A stretch of DNA of 64,000 nt, from contig JAKGHH010000007.1 in the NCBI GenBank assembly GCA_022828595.1, positions 34,596,356-34,660,355 on the forward strand, read 5' to 3'. The position numbers and the translations under genes were made by a program. Origin of the DNA: Nelumbo lutea (Eukaryota; Streptophyta; Magnoliopsida; Proteales; Nelumbonaceae). The notes under the pieces were generated by a model that saw only the letters and a program-made list of their open reading frames with translations, did not search any database and had not been told where the DNA came from. Shown here piece after piece: positions 43,418 to 54,729 of the stretch; positions within the stretch are counted from its first letter, which is position 1; every line of letters starts with the position of its first letter.

Positions 43418-44093
43418 TGAGGAGTGTAATAAGGTGCAGCAAAGAAATACTACAAGCATGAGAAAATTCAATGAGTTTATTAATGTGTTTGAGCTCAAAG
43501 AACTAAATCTGTCGCATAGTCATTTTACATGGTCCAACCTCCAAGCTGATCCAATTTGTTCAAAATTAGACAGATTTCATTTTACTACTGATTGGGAAGA
43601 ACATTGGGGAGATTTGATGTCAAGGACAATGCCTAGAGTCACCTCTGATCACTGGCCAGTCTTGATTAGTAAGGTGGAGCCTAGGAATAGAGGACCAATC
43701 CCTTTCAGATTTGAGAATATGTGGATTTCCCACCCAGGCTTTAAGGAGAAAGTGAAAGAATGGTGGGTAGCAAGTAATCCAAGGGCTAACTGGGAGAGTA
43801 CGAAATTTCAATGGAAGCTGAAAGATTTGAAAAACAAAATCAAAGAATGGAATATTCTTTGTTTTGGGAGACTTGAGGAAAGAAAACAACAGTTGATGAA
43901 CATGATTGAGGAGTTAGATGCAAAAGAAGAACAAGGTTTGTTTGGGGAAAGGGAAAAGGAGCTTAGGTGGGAGCTAAGAAAGAACTTGGAGGATGTCCTC
44001 TTCAAAGAAGAAATTAGTTGGAGACTGAAGTCCAGACATAAGTGGGTGAAGGAGGGTGGTAAAAACACAATTTTTTCATGCTATAGCCAATAG
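43418..44093 (+). pseudogene. L1 endonuclease C-terminus and linker
   Basis: Begins TTSMRKFNEFINVFELKELN, then SHFTWSNLQADPICSKLDRF and RVTSDHWPVLI. These are the last conserved blocks of the L1 apurinic-type endonuclease: SxxTW, LDR and SDHxP. After that comes PIPFRFENMWISHPGFKEKV and a charged coiled-coil-like linker (LEERKQQLMNMIEELDAKEE, LRKNLEDVLFKEEISWRLKS) before RT. The catalytic N-terminal half is absent because of 5' truncation. A frame change occurs near 44060 where the RT part begins (VKEGGKNTIFSCY). Confidence 0.85.
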
Positions 44094-45711
44094 TAGGAGG
44101 AAGAACTTGACTTCTAAGCTAGTGATTAATGATGCAATACTGACTCAGCAAGAGGAGATTGAAGAAGCCTTTGTGGACCATTTCAAATCAATCTTTAGAA
44201 GGCCTATGTCTAGCAGATTACAGATTGAGGGTTTGGAGTGGCCAAGAATCCCAGAAGAATCAAGGGTGTGGTTGGAGAGAAGCTTTGAATTGGAAGAAAT
44301 AAGGGTAGCCATATTTTCAATGAATAGATCTAAAAGAAGGATATTCAAAAGGTCTTTTTTGAATTCTTTGAAAGAGGGGTGATTAATCTAGGTCTAAACT
44401 CTACCTTCTTGGCTCTGATTCCAAAAAAGGGAGATGCTTGTCATCCCAAAGAGTTCAAACCCATTAGTTTGGTACACAACCTCTATATAATCATTGCTAA
44501 GGTGCTTTCTCAAAGGATTAGAGAGGTACTACCCTTAATAATTTCCCCAAATCACGGTGCCTTTGTGAAAACAGACAAATCGTGGATCAAATCCTAATTG
44601 CAAATGAGAGTGTGGAAGATTCAAAAGAAGCAAGAAGAAAGGGCTCTTGTGCAAATTGGATCTCGAAAAGGCTTATGACTTGGTGGATTGGTCATTTCTA
44701 TTGGAAGCCTTAGAGTAATTTGGATTTGGGCAGAAGTGGTGCAAATGGGTGAAAGGATGTATTAGGATTTGCCACTATTCCACTTTAGTGAATGGTAGGG
44801 TGGTGGATCATTTCCAAGCTACCAGGGGCATCAAACAAGGAGACCCCCTTTCTCCTTTTCTTTTTACCCTAATTGTTAAAGTCCTAGGAAAACTCGTTGA
44901 GAGAGCAGACTCTAGAAACTTGGTGAAAGGTTGGAGGATAAGGAGGAATAGGGTTCCAGTAACACATCTACAGTTTGCTGATGACACAATTCTTTTCTGT
45001 GGTGGGGATGAGGTAAGTTTCGTGAGTAATCTGAAGCAAGTGATCAATGTCTTCGAACATGTGACTAATCTTAAAGTGAATCTAGACAAGAGTTGTGTGA
45101 TTTGCATTAATTTGAGTGAAAGTGAGGTGGAGAATAGAGCCCGAATTTTGGGTTGTAAGATCGCTCATTGGCCATTGATATATTTGGGGCTGCCACTAGG
45201 GGATAACCCAAGTAAAAAGAGTTTCTGGAACCCAGTGATTGAGAGATTCACTAAGAGGTTAGCATCTTGGAAGAAAAATTACCTATCCATGGGAGGTAGA
45301 ATAACTCTGATTAAGTCCACATTGACAAATCTGCCTGTGTAATTTTTTTCGGTGTTTAAAATGCCCAAAGGAATATGTGGAATTTTGGAAAAGTTGATGA
45401 AAGACTTCTTATGGGAACCAGGAGAGGAGAAAAAGGATCGTAAGGTCAGGTGGGATATAGTTACCAAAACCAAAAGTGATGGTGGGCTTGCTTTAGGCAA
45501 TTTGCAAAAAAAGAATGAAGCTCTACTGGGGAAATGGCTTTGGAGATCGACTTTGGAAAGGGATAAATTATGGGCTCAAGTTGTCTTAAGTATTCATGGG
45601 CAAGCGACGGATGGTTGGGACTCTGGAGTTTCAACTAGGGCTACGAGAGCTTCTCCTTGGAAATCAATTCATGCCATACTTCCTTCTTTTCTTCCTTTAA
45701 TAACGGTATGA
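44056..45711 (+). pseudogene. L1 reverse transcriptase
   Basis: RT blocks in order: NSRRKNLTSKLVINDAIL, LEEIRVAIFSMNRSKR, FLALIPKKGDACHPKEFKPI, SLVHNLYIIIAKVLSQRIRE, GAFVKTDKSWI, then HFQATRGIKQGDPLSPFLFT. The catalytic box is THLQFADDTILFCGGDE (FADD intact), followed by VNLDKSCVICINLSESEVEN, IYLGLPLGDNPSKKSFWNPV and NYLSMGGRITLIKSTLTNLP. Stops or shifts are visible near 44380, 44600-44720 and 45342. The last part reads LEKLMKDFLWEPGEEKKDRK, the usual text after RT in plant L1s. Confidence 0.9.
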
Positions 45712-45712
45712 T

Positions 45713-47030
45713 ATGTGCTTCGATAACCGCATGAAATTTTGGGATCATGTTTGGGTGGGAAGCACTCCGCTAAAAGAGCTTTTCCCTTCCTCGTATTCTT
45801 TATCACGTTTTAGAAATGAGCCAGTCTCCACTGTTTTTACCACCTCTAATTCAACCATTGATTGGAATTTGGGTTTTACAAGGGCCCTTAGAGAACCGAA
45901 ATTGAACCTCATTGTTGACCTGCTAAATAACTTTGAGGGGGTGGTTATTGCCCCCTTAGGAGGGATAGTAGGATTTGGGCTCCTTCTCCTTCGGGTATCT
46001 TCTCTTGCTCCTCTTTCTTCAAGGAATTGGCTCATTCCCCTCCTGTCTTTGGAATCCCTTTTCCGGTTTTGGAAGTCTGAGGTAGACCAATTCCTCCCAG
46101 AATTAGTGTTTTTTGTTGGGAAGTTTTCCTTGAAAAGTGTAACACTTGCGACTTACTTCAAAGAAAAAGGCCTAATTGGTGTTTATCCCCACACTGGTGC
46201 ATCCTTTGTAAGAAGAATGGTGAGACTTGCTATCACTTATTGGTTTCTTGCCCATTTGTTTCAGAAATCTGGTGTTGGCTTTTCTTTCTTTTGGGTGGCA
46301 GGTGGACCCCTCCTCCAAATGTACAAAGCCTATTTCATTCTACTACTGTTAGGGGGCTTTAGAAGAGGGAAAATTATGTGGAGGTGTGTAAGAGCAGCTG
46401 CATGTTGGACAGTCTGGGAGGAAAGGAATCAACGGACCTTTCATGGGAAAGAAACAAATAAGGGTGTAATCATTGAACTGATTTCTATAAGGGTGATCCA
46501 TTGGGTTAAAACTTTGCAAAGTTTTGAAAATTATTCAGAAGGAGACATCATCAGAAAGTGGAAAGAAGTGGCTTAGTCAGCTCCAAGAAAGAATGTATCC
46601 CACCCAATTTGGTCCCCTCCAGTTTCAGGTTTCACTAAACTAAACTTTGATGGTAGTAGTGAAGGAAATCCAGGTCTGTCGAGTATAGGGGGAGCCTTCA
46701 GGGATGATTAAGGTCAAATTAATGCATTGTATTCTGGTTCTATTGGATTGGGGGACTCTCTTAGAGCTGAAATATTGGCTGTCTTGGAAGGGTTAAAAAG
46801 ATACTCCTAGTCTGTGGAAGGTGACTCTAAGTTGGCTATAAATTGGTTGATGAAGGATACTCCTAGTCTGTGGAAGTTTCTGAATGAAAAAAAAGAAAGT
46901 TAGACATCTCACCCAAAATATGGAAGTCAAGTTTCAATGGATAAAGAGGTGCGCCAACTCCTTGGCAGATTCATTGGCCAAACAAGGGGTGGGAAGAGTT
47001 AATTTCTTCTGGGAAACATTTTAATCTGAA
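45713..47030 (+). pseudogene. L1 zinc-binding region and RNase H
   Basis: 45713-46576 contains FWDHVWVGSTPLKELFPSSY, the zinc-binding region (HTGASFVRRMVRLAITYWF-like in place of a CCHC motif) and CWTVWEERNQRTFHGKETN, then VIHWVKTLQSFENYSEGDII. After a TAG at 46574 the RNase H follows: FTKLNFDGSSEGNPG, GDSLRAEILAVLEGLKR, VEGDSKLAINWLMKD, ending CANSLADSLAKQGVGRV and a stop near 47020. A 25-bp word, GATACTCCTAGTCTGTGGAAG plus neighbours, occurs twice (46801 and 46857), a small local duplication that breaks the frame. Confidence 0.82.
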
Positions 47031-47137
47031 TTGCTTTCTTGGGAGGGTTAAGATTTTTTACCCCTCCTTTTGTACCTTTTATATTATTATCTTTTAATAA
47101 AAGTCTCTGTTATTTATCAAAAAATAAAGGAGAAACT

Positions 47138-47647
47138 AGGCAAAAATAACTTTTTAGTTCAAATAAAAAAAAAAACTAGCATTTTATATATGAAATTGCA
47201 ATGGAAAAAATATGGCATAAGTTCTACAGCCATGATTGTCATGGTTCCTAAACCGGCTTCCATGGACCAGATAGATTGATAAATATGACAACAATGCTCA
47301 AGTACCATGTTGTTGAATAGTTTCTATTTTCTTTGAAGGATAAAATTATCATATGAACATACTATTACAATATAAATACAGGACATATATGGCTAATATT
47401 CAGCGCAACACATTGATACAGTCATATGTACAAAACTACAAAGAGATGAAAAGAAACAACAAAGGTATTTTGCAAAGCATATGAGGGTCACATTGTAGCA
47501 TCGAGAATATTTTGAGGTTCAAATTGGAAGCTTATTCCTCCAAAGTATATGACATTCGCCGCATACCATCAGGTAACTTATGCTCACAAACTAGTAGTAT
47601 AATGAAGCTCCTGGTGGCAGGACATAACTGGACCAATTTGGTCATTG
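47138..47647. other. Intron sequence without recognised elements
   Basis: AT-rich. No coding or repeat signal seen. Confidence 0.5.
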
Positions 47648-47652
47648 AAGAG

Positions 47653-47922
47653 TGTTAAAGTGAGCCGAATAAGGGTAGTTTAGTCATCTTATCTCTGTTA
47701 AGTTGTATGCTTATGTGGCAGTTTTATTAGAGACACTCTGCCCCACACTTAAGTAAGGGCAGTTTAGTCTTTGTAGAAGTGATTAGAGACTAACTATTAT
47801 TAAGGGGTCGACTGATAGGGTTTACCAATCAGATTCGACAATCCCTTTTCCTTCTTCTTCTTCTCTTCTTCTTCCTCTTCTTCTCCTTCCTCTTGCTGGT
47901 TCAGCTTACTATAGATCACCAC
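47653..47922 (+). repeat. 5' LTR, truncated at its 3' end
   Basis: Matches the 3' LTR up to about TTACTATAG, with a handful of substitutions. The last 20 bases or so are missing at the deletion junction. Confidence 0.85.
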
Positions 47923-48040
47923 TGAACGACCACCAATTCCAGTGCACATCACCACTGAACAACCACCGTTCCGACAAGTGTATACACGTTGAACGACACC
48001 GGCTCCTCCTCCATCTTCTACCTTATCTGCGGATCCTGTC

Positions 48041-49815
48041 ATGGCTCCTGTTGCTGAACCCTCAGAACTTGACCTACCCATTGCCCTACGGAAAAGTAAA
48101 CGCAGTTCTACTCTCCATCCCATTTCTAATTTTGTTTCATTATCTCGCCTTTCCACCTCACATCGTCAATTTGTTTCATTTTTGTCATCTATTTCTATAC
48201 CTAACAATGTCCAAGAAGCTCTTAGTTCACCTGGGCGGCAGCAGGCAATGGAGGAGAAACTCTCTGCTCTTCAACATACTCAAACATGGGTAAGCATGTT
48301 GTGGGCTGTAAATGGGTGTATACTGTTAAATACTTGCCAGGTGGTAATGTGGAGCGTCTGAAGGCCAGACTCGTTGCTAAAGGTTACTCATAGTTGTATG
48401 GAGTGGACTACATGGAGACATTCTCTCCGGTGGCTAAGATTGGCTCTGTTCGTGTGCTAATCTCCCTGGCAGTTATGTATGATTGGCCTCTGTTTCAGCT
48501 TGACATCAAAAATGCCTTCCTTTATGGTGACCTTGTGGAGGAGGTATATATGGAGCAACCACCTGGGTTTGTTGCTCAGGGGGAGGATGGAAAGGTGTGT
48601 AGACTAAAGAAGGCAATTTATGGGTTGAAACAATCGTTGCGTGCTTGGTTCGGGAAGTTTAAGAGTTTTGGAATGAAGCAATGCCAGGTTGATCACTCAG
48701 TGTTCAGTTATGACTCAGAAGCTGTAAAGATTTTATTAGTGGTCTATGTAGATGATATTGTCATTACTAGCAGTGACAAATTGGGGATTGACAAACTAAA
48801 GGTATTTCTGCAAAATCATTTTCAAACAAAAGACCTTGGGACATTGAAGTATCTCTTGGGCATAGAAGTTGTCAGGTCAAAACAAGGTGTAAATCTGTGC
48901 CAAAGGAAATATGTTCTTGATATACTGGAAGAAACATGACTATTAGGTGCAAATCCGGCTGAAACCCCTATGGAACCAAATGTAAAGTTGAGCAGTGATA
49001 CAGGGGAAGTATTTGAAGATCTTGGAAGGTATAGACGACTAGTGAGGAAGCTGAACTATCTGATTATCACGAGACCCGACATCTCCTTTGTAGTCAGTGT
49101 TGTGAGCCAATTCATGCAGAACCCTCGTATACCTCACTGGGATGCAGTTCTTAGAATTGTAAGATATCTGAAAGGAGCTCCAGGCCGTGGACTATTGTAT
49201 AAACCAGGAGGAAAACTTGAAGTAGTTGGGTACACAGATGCAGACTGGGCAGGCTCAATGAATGACAAAATATCTACTACAGGCTATTGCACTTTTCTTG
49301 GAGGAAATCTTGTGACATGGAAGAGTAAAAAGCAGACGGTTGTGGCTAGAATTGTAAGATATCTGAAAGGAGCTCCAGGCCGTGGACTATTGTATAAACC
49401 AGGAGGAAAACTTGAAGTAGTTGGGTACACAGATGCAGACTGGGCAGGCTCAATGAATGACAAAATATCTACTACAGGCTATTGCACTTTTCTTGGAGGA
49501 AATCTTGTGACATGGAAGAGTAAAAAGCAGACGGTTGTGGCTAGAAGCAGTGCCGAAGCCGAGTACTGTGACAATCAAGCTACACTCCATATCTCATCTA
49601 ACCCTGTTTTTCATGAGAGAACGAAGCACATAGAGGTTGATTGCCACTTTGTGAGGGAGAAGGTTCTTGCTGGAGAGATAAGATCAGAACATGTGGGCTC
49701 GAATGATCAGTGGGCAGATTTGTTTACAAAAGCTCTAAGCTCAGGAAAAGTGAACTATCTATGTAACAAGCTGGGATTATATAACATATATCTCCAGCTT
49801 GAGGGGGAGTGTTAA
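48041..49815 (+). pseudogene. Copia RT and rearranged RNase H
   Basis: Starts in the post-integrase spacer ([20 protein letters not shown]) and VQEALSSPGRQQAMEEKL. After breaks near 48300-48390, RT is open at 48394-48939: [64 protein letters not shown] (YVDD). A TGA at 48937 interrupts it. The frame 48970-49815 continues through YRRLVRKLNYLIITRPDISF. It then holds a perfect 195-bp in-frame tandem duplication (65 residues, ending KKQTVVAR) and an in-frame loss of about 31 residues between AEAEY and CDNQATLHISS. HIEVDCHFVREKV and the stop follow. It is close kin to the element at 37880-43310. Confidence 0.9.
49156..49545 (+). repeat. Perfect 195-bp tandem duplication
   Basis: 49156-49350 and 49351-49545 are identical by eye, begin ATTGTAAGATATCTG and end GTTGTGGCTAGA. 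195 is a multiple of three, so the frame is kept. Confidence 0.95.
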
Positions 49816-50096
49816 AGTGAGTCGAATAAGGGTAGTTTAGCCATCGTATCTCTGTTAAGTTGTATGCTTATGTGGCAGTTTTATTAGAGACACTCTGCCC
49901 CACACTTAAGTAAGGGCAATTTAGTCTTTGTAGAAGTGATTAGAGACTAATTACTATTAAGGGGTCGACTGATAGGGTTTACCAATCAGATTCGGCAGTC
50001 CCTTCTTTTCCTTCTTCTTCTCTTCTTCTTCTTCTCTTCTTCCTCTTCTTCTCCTTCCTCTTGTTGGTTCGGGTTATTGTAGCAACAGTCGAAACA
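49812..50096 (+). repeat. 3' LTR
   Basis: 285 bp, starts TGTTAAAGTGAG and ends GTCGAAACA, preceded by CTTGAGGGGGAG. Confidence 0.9.
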
Positions 50097-50302
50097 AAGA
50101 GGATTCCCACGTAGTTATTTCATGTTTATGTATAAATGAGGAGTCAAACTCCTTGGTTGCCTCAGTTTTCTGTTATAGAAGCTAAAGCTAATGGAAGAAG
50201 CTTGAATTGGTTGTTCAGGTGGATTCATGAGTCTGCCAAGTTCTTTACTAGTGACCAAAATCTAGGGTGACAAAGCAAGTTCTTCAATGGGGAATCCCAG
50301 GC

Positions 50303-50871
50303 AAGGTTCAAAATTTCAATACGTATCAGACCGTATCGGGAGCCTCCCAATACGCCCCTACAGGGGGCATCTCGGGGTATAACCCGGTTCAGGGGCATAG
50401 TTGTCAAGGCACACGCCTAGGCGACTAGATAACCTTCTTTAGTTGCAAATTGATATGAATTTGCTCTATTAAATACTTATTATAGTATTATTATTTTTGA
50501 AAATAATAAAATTAATATATGTAAAAGATTTTTATCTTTTAGATGTGATGATTAGCCACATTTTTAGAGGAAATTTAAAGTTCTTAATAAAGAGAATTGC
50601 TATTTTTTTCAATTAACATACATGTTGAATGGTATATAAAACTAGGAAGCTAGCCAAAAGTCAGTTTTTAATATTATAACATTTTTATCGCCTAGGTGCC
50701 CCAATGTCGCCCAGAATCGCCTAGATGCCTTGAAAACTATGTTCAAGGGGTAGAAGGGCCTTAGACCGATCCCTCTGAACCAGTTCACAAAGAAAAAAAA
50801 AGGAGCGAGGACCGATACAGCCCAATACACCCCTACTGGTGTATTGGGCTGTATTGGTATTTTGAACCTTG
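50303..50871. mobile_element. TIR element CAAGGTTCAAAAT with 8-bp TSD, carrying a nested element
   Basis: Left end CAAGGTTCAAAATTTCAATAC; the right end TATTTTGAACCTTG is its inverse. The flanks ATCCCAGG (50295-50302) and ATCCCGGG (50872-50879) match in 7 of 8. The inside has CCAATACACCCC and GTATTGGGCTGTATTGG palindromic text. No coding. Another copy lies at 62600-62831. Confidence 0.75.
50396..50741. mobile_element. CATAGTT-family TIR element nested in the CAAGGTTCAAAAT element
   Basis: Ends CATAGTTGTCAAGGC and GCCTTGAAAACTATG are inverses with one mismatch. The flanks TTCAGGGG (50388-50395) and TTCAAGGG (50742-50749) match in 7 of 8. Same family as 20544-21246, about half its length. The ends carry CGCCTAGGCGACTAG-type words. 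Confidence 0.78.
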
Positions 50872-50879
50872 ATCCCGGG

Positions 50880-52588
50880 ACCTGCGGATGAATTGTAATC
50901 TGTTAATATGAAGACATAATGATTAGTCAGCTGAGGCCTTAGAGCCATTTTTTTACTTTCCCTGCTGTCTAACTTTGGACAGCATGTCACCATCAAAAAT
51001 TCTTAGAGAGAAACCTAAGGAAAATCACCTATATGGCAAATTTAAGCAATAGAATTTCTTCTAGGTACTAAGGGCCAAAATGCATTTTTTTTCATTTAGT
51101 AATGAAAGTAAGGAACTTTAAATATCTGAGCATTGTGTTTTATTCCATATATTAATCAAATTCTATGTAATTGATCAAAAAATAATTAAATTGAGGAACT
51201 AAAAGGAAAATTTTATATTTATTAATGAAAGTGGAGAATGAGTTGGCTCAGGAAAGAGAGTGGTATCCTGGGAATGGGTGGACTGGAAGACAGGAATACC
51301 TCATTGCTAGGAAAAATGGCTTCAAAAGTTCCCTAAAGAGGAAGGTGGTCATCTATGGCATTCAGTGATAAGGAGCAATATGCAATCAATAAATGGAAAT
51401 GATGCAGGTCTTGCCAACAGAGTCATTTGTTGCACCAGTAAAAGCTAATTGATGTCATTCATGCAACTTTTGACACCTTTCTTAGGTAGGATTAGTATTG
51501 GTCTTCAGCTTCAGGACTAGGAGCATCTATGGTGGGGGGACAGACCTTCATGTCAGAGATTTCCCTTCCTATGCTCAACCACCCTATATAAATTCCAATT
51601 CAAGCTCTTAATTAAAAAAAAAATGCAATTCAAAGCCTCTTAGGTTTGTATATATTCTTCAGATATTACATGGGACTTGAGGTTTGGAAGAGGAAGGAAC
51701 TAAGGAAAATGAAAGTGAAGCATTTTTGTCTCCCATGAACTTGTTAAAAGGATGCCTTCACAGACTGAGAAGGTGGAGGTCAAGGGTTAGGGGGCTGATC
51801 CTATTAGTTCTTTCTCTTGTTCATAACTTCTCAAATTTCTAGACAGCAATGCCTCTAATCCTCATATTTATCCTGGTAAAGTTATCTAGCTAGGCCCATC
51901 CCTGCAAAGCTTCAATCCTTCTCTTGGGAAATCATGCAGTGGAAATTAATACTAGAGATTTGAGCCAATGGAGGCAAAAGAATGGGTATTTATTCCCACA
52001 TGTGTCTTATGATAGAGAAGCAACAAAATTATCAACCACTTGCTTATCTTTTGTTCATTTCCACTTGCTCAAGAGGCCTTTTGTCATCTTTCTTTGGAGA
52101 AGCACAAGATCATATAGAACCTTTGCTAAGCAAGACTCAAACAAATGATGAGACAACTTTTATATAAGAAAAGGACACATGATCAAGGTAACAATGCCAG
52201 AAAACTTATTGGTCTTTATTCCTAGTAGTAGAAGAACTACTAAATCCCTTGGAATGGTGAGATGTCAAAGATGTTGATGCAGATTGGAGGTAGAAAAACA
52301 TTTACCCGTATGAAAATATATCAAAGTGCCAGAGCTTTCCTATTGAGATACATTATGGTGCATCATCTCCAATTCATCCTCAAGAAGGTAACTAACCTCT
52401 TGGAACAACCAAATTAGATTTTCATGAGAGGGGATCAAGAAGAGACGAAGAGAAGAGAGTCGAGGAAAAGAGAAAAGAAGAAAGTGACTTAAATTGTCAA
52501 TACAATTGATTAGTCAACAAAAGGAGTGCTACATATAGTGAAAAATGAATTTACAATATTGCCCTCATTACAATCAACATAAATATTC
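50880..52588. other. Intron sequence; weak coding-like text, no gene supported
   Basis: A plus-strand stretch near 51224-51370 reads ENELAQEREWYPGNGWTGRQ in one frame and then hits stops. I do not recognise it, and it may be a relic of an unknown retroelement or a pseudogene. Nothing else coherent is present. Confidence 0.35.
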
Positions 52589-53311
52589 TAACACTTTCCC
52601 CTTAAGCTAAGCATGTATATCAGTCATGCCTAGCTTGCCCATTACACCCATACATTTATTCCTTGCAGCTCCCTTTAGGGGTGATCATTTCTAGCCCCCC
52701 TATCATGCAATATATTTATAAATTACATATATAAACTATATGCACATATATGTTTTATTTTATACTATATTTATATATTATAAAATGGCACGTATAATAT
52801 ATTATAAATAATATTTTATATTTGTCAATTATAAAATCTATTTTATAAACATATTATGTCATATAATATAAAATATACATACATATAAACATAGGCCCAA
52901 AGCTCGGATTGGCCTGGCCTGCCACCTGCCCTGGCCCAGCCCAGGATCATCCCTAGCTCCCTTAGTAAAAACACTAGCTAAAAATCAGATTTGAGATATA
53001 GAAAATAAATGTCTCCGGTAGGACCTTCTCTTTCAAAAAATGTCAATAATGTGTCTGGTGCTATCATGCTGCACCAGATTATGAGCAATATTAATGGATG
53101 CATAGTTGTCACAATACAGCTTCAAAGGTTCTTCTACCTTCATACCAAGGTCCTTCAGTATCATCTTCAGACACAGTAATTCAACTACTCCATGGGCCAT
53201 AGATCTATATTCCACTTCAGCACAAGACCTCACAACAACCACATGCTTCTTGCTACTCCAGGAAACTAGATTTCCTCGTCCAAAGATATAATATCCTGAA
53301 GTGAAGCACTT
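52589..53311 (-). pseudogene. Copia RNase H and 3' end relic
   Basis: The minus strand from 53311 gives CFTSGYYIFGRGNLVSWSSK, VVVVRSCAEVEYRSMAHGVV, LYCDNYASINIAHNLVQHDS, then text like the usual RNase H end. At about 52590-52640 come the element's last coding residues, a polypurine-tract complement (CTTTCCCCTTAAGCT) and the start of an LTR (TCTAACA). The rest of the element is missing; the coding sequence stops at the L1 junction near 53312. A hAT-like element sits inside. Confidence 0.78.
52676..52955. mobile_element. hAT-like TIR element with perfect 8-bp TSD GCTCCCTT
   Basis: Ends TAGGGGTGATCA and, inverted, TAGGGATGATCC. GCTCCCTT flanks both sides (52668-52675, 52956-52963). The 280-bp body is extremely AT-rich (TATATATTATAAAAT), with a GC-rich right end (CTGGCCTGCC). 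No coding capacity. Confidence 0.85.
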
Positions 53312-53432
53312 CTCTTTTTTTTTATCAACAACCACAGAATTCATCAATATTGGAAAAAAGTTACAGGGAAGAGGAGCTAAAGATTCTTAACACCCCAGAA
53401 CATAAATACATCTGATTTAAACACTCGGAACC

Positions 53433-54714
53433 TTACAATTGAGCCCAAAACCCAGAATTTCTAAAAACTCCTTGCCTAGCCAATCCATCAGCAAAGGAAT
53501 TAGCATTTCTTTTAGCCCAGGTACATAGGACTTCCATATCCTTAATCAGCCACTTGAATTTTCTTTTCTCATTGCTGTAGCTCCACATCTTGGAAGTGTC
53601 TTCTTTCAACCAATCCACAACCGCAGAATCTCCTTCTATAATCAATTTCTTAACTTTAATTTTCTTGGCCCTTTGCACCCCTTCCAACACTGCTAACACC
53701 TCAGCCCTCAAGGAGTCTCCCACTCCAATTGGACTAGAGAACAAAGCTATTACATTGCCTCTCTCATCCCTTAGGACCCCCCCCCCAAATACCCAAAGGC
53801 CCTGGATTCCCCATGCTACTGCTATCAAAATTTAGTTTGATAAAACCAAGAGGTGGAGGGTTCCACATGAGATTCAAACTCTTCTTCCTTGTAAATGAGC
53901 TAGCAACTTCTTTCCACTTTCTTAGCAAATCGTTTGTTGAAAAATCTGTAAACTCCTTCATTGTCTTCAGCCAGTGTATTACTCTTATATGAATCAACTC
54001 TACCATATTTTCCAAGCCTCTCTCCTTTTCCGAGAAGATCCTTGCATTTCTTTCCTCCCATAATGTCCAACAAACAGCAGCTCTCACACATCACCACATA
54101 ATTCTTGATCTTTTCATTGAGCATTCAATGGGTGAAGAGGAAAACAAGCTTTGCAGACTAGTTGGAGGTGTCCACCTACACTCAAATAAAGAAGCAAACC
54201 AATCCCAAATATTTTTTGCCAAAACACAAGATAGTAGTAAGTGGTACCCAGACTCACTAGCAGCTTTGCATAAAACACACCAGTGTGAAGATAAACAGCT
54301 ATTGGATCTTTTTCTTTGAAGTAGGTCACCTATGTTGATTCTTTCAAGGAAAACTTCCCAACAAAAGATCCCAACCCTCGGAGGTATAGGTTTACACCAC
54401 ACTTCCTTGACAGGGAATGACAGTCCAATAGGAGTTTCTGGTTGTATCAGGGCTTTAAAGAAAGATGCACAAGTAAAGGATCCAAAAGGAGACAAAGACC
54501 AGATCCTACTACCTGTCTTTGTGGGTTCCAAGAAAATCCCATCAAGAATGGACAAAGGAGTTGAAACATTATCCAATTTTGTGTCCCTGAGTGCTCTTTT
54601 CAAACCCAAGTTCCAAGCAAACCCAAAATTTGAGTTTGAGGAAACGAGCAAATTGGTAATTGGTTCATTTTTTAGGGTGGAGATTGCAAATAGAGCTGGA
54701 AATTGTTCTTTCAA
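53433..54714 (-). pseudogene. L1 zinc-binding region and RNase H
   Basis: 54714-54091 reads KEQFPALFAISTLKNEPITN, RIWSLSPFGSFTCASFFKAL, WCKPIPPRVGIFCWEVFLER and then SSHWCVLCKAASESGYHLLL, a C-x2-C...H zinc-binding motif typical between RT and RNase H. 54087-53764 has VCWTLWEERNARIFSEKERG and NPPPLGFIKLNFDSSSMGNP. The RNase H core is at 53828-53433: DSLRAEVLAVLEGVQRAKKI, LIIEGDSAVVDWLKEDTSKM, CTWAKRNANSFADGLARQGV. Two frame changes break the set, one in the poly-C run at 53771-53780. Confidence 0.88.
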
Positions 54715-54729
54715 AGGGGTCTCCCCAAC

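Larger units (their letters stand above)
43418..47125 (+). mobile_element. 5'-truncated L1 LINE with 12-bp TSD
   Basis: The insert is flanked by AAAGGAGAAACT at 43406-43417 and 47126-47137. It starts within the endonuclease coding region and ends TTATTTATCAAAAAAT, a plant L1-type A-rich tail. It keeps RT, zinc-binding and RNase H parts, all broken. ORF1 and most of the endonuclease are missing. Confidence 0.92.
47653..50096 (+). mobile_element. Internally deleted Ty1/copia element, TSD AAGAG
   Basis: The left LTR starts TGTTAAAG at 47653; the right LTR is 49812-50096. AAGAG flanks both sides (47648-47652, 50097-50101). The left LTR is joined near 47922 directly to the spacer after integrase, so the LTR tip, primer site, gag, protease and integrase are gone. 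RT and RNase H remain. Confidence 0.92.
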
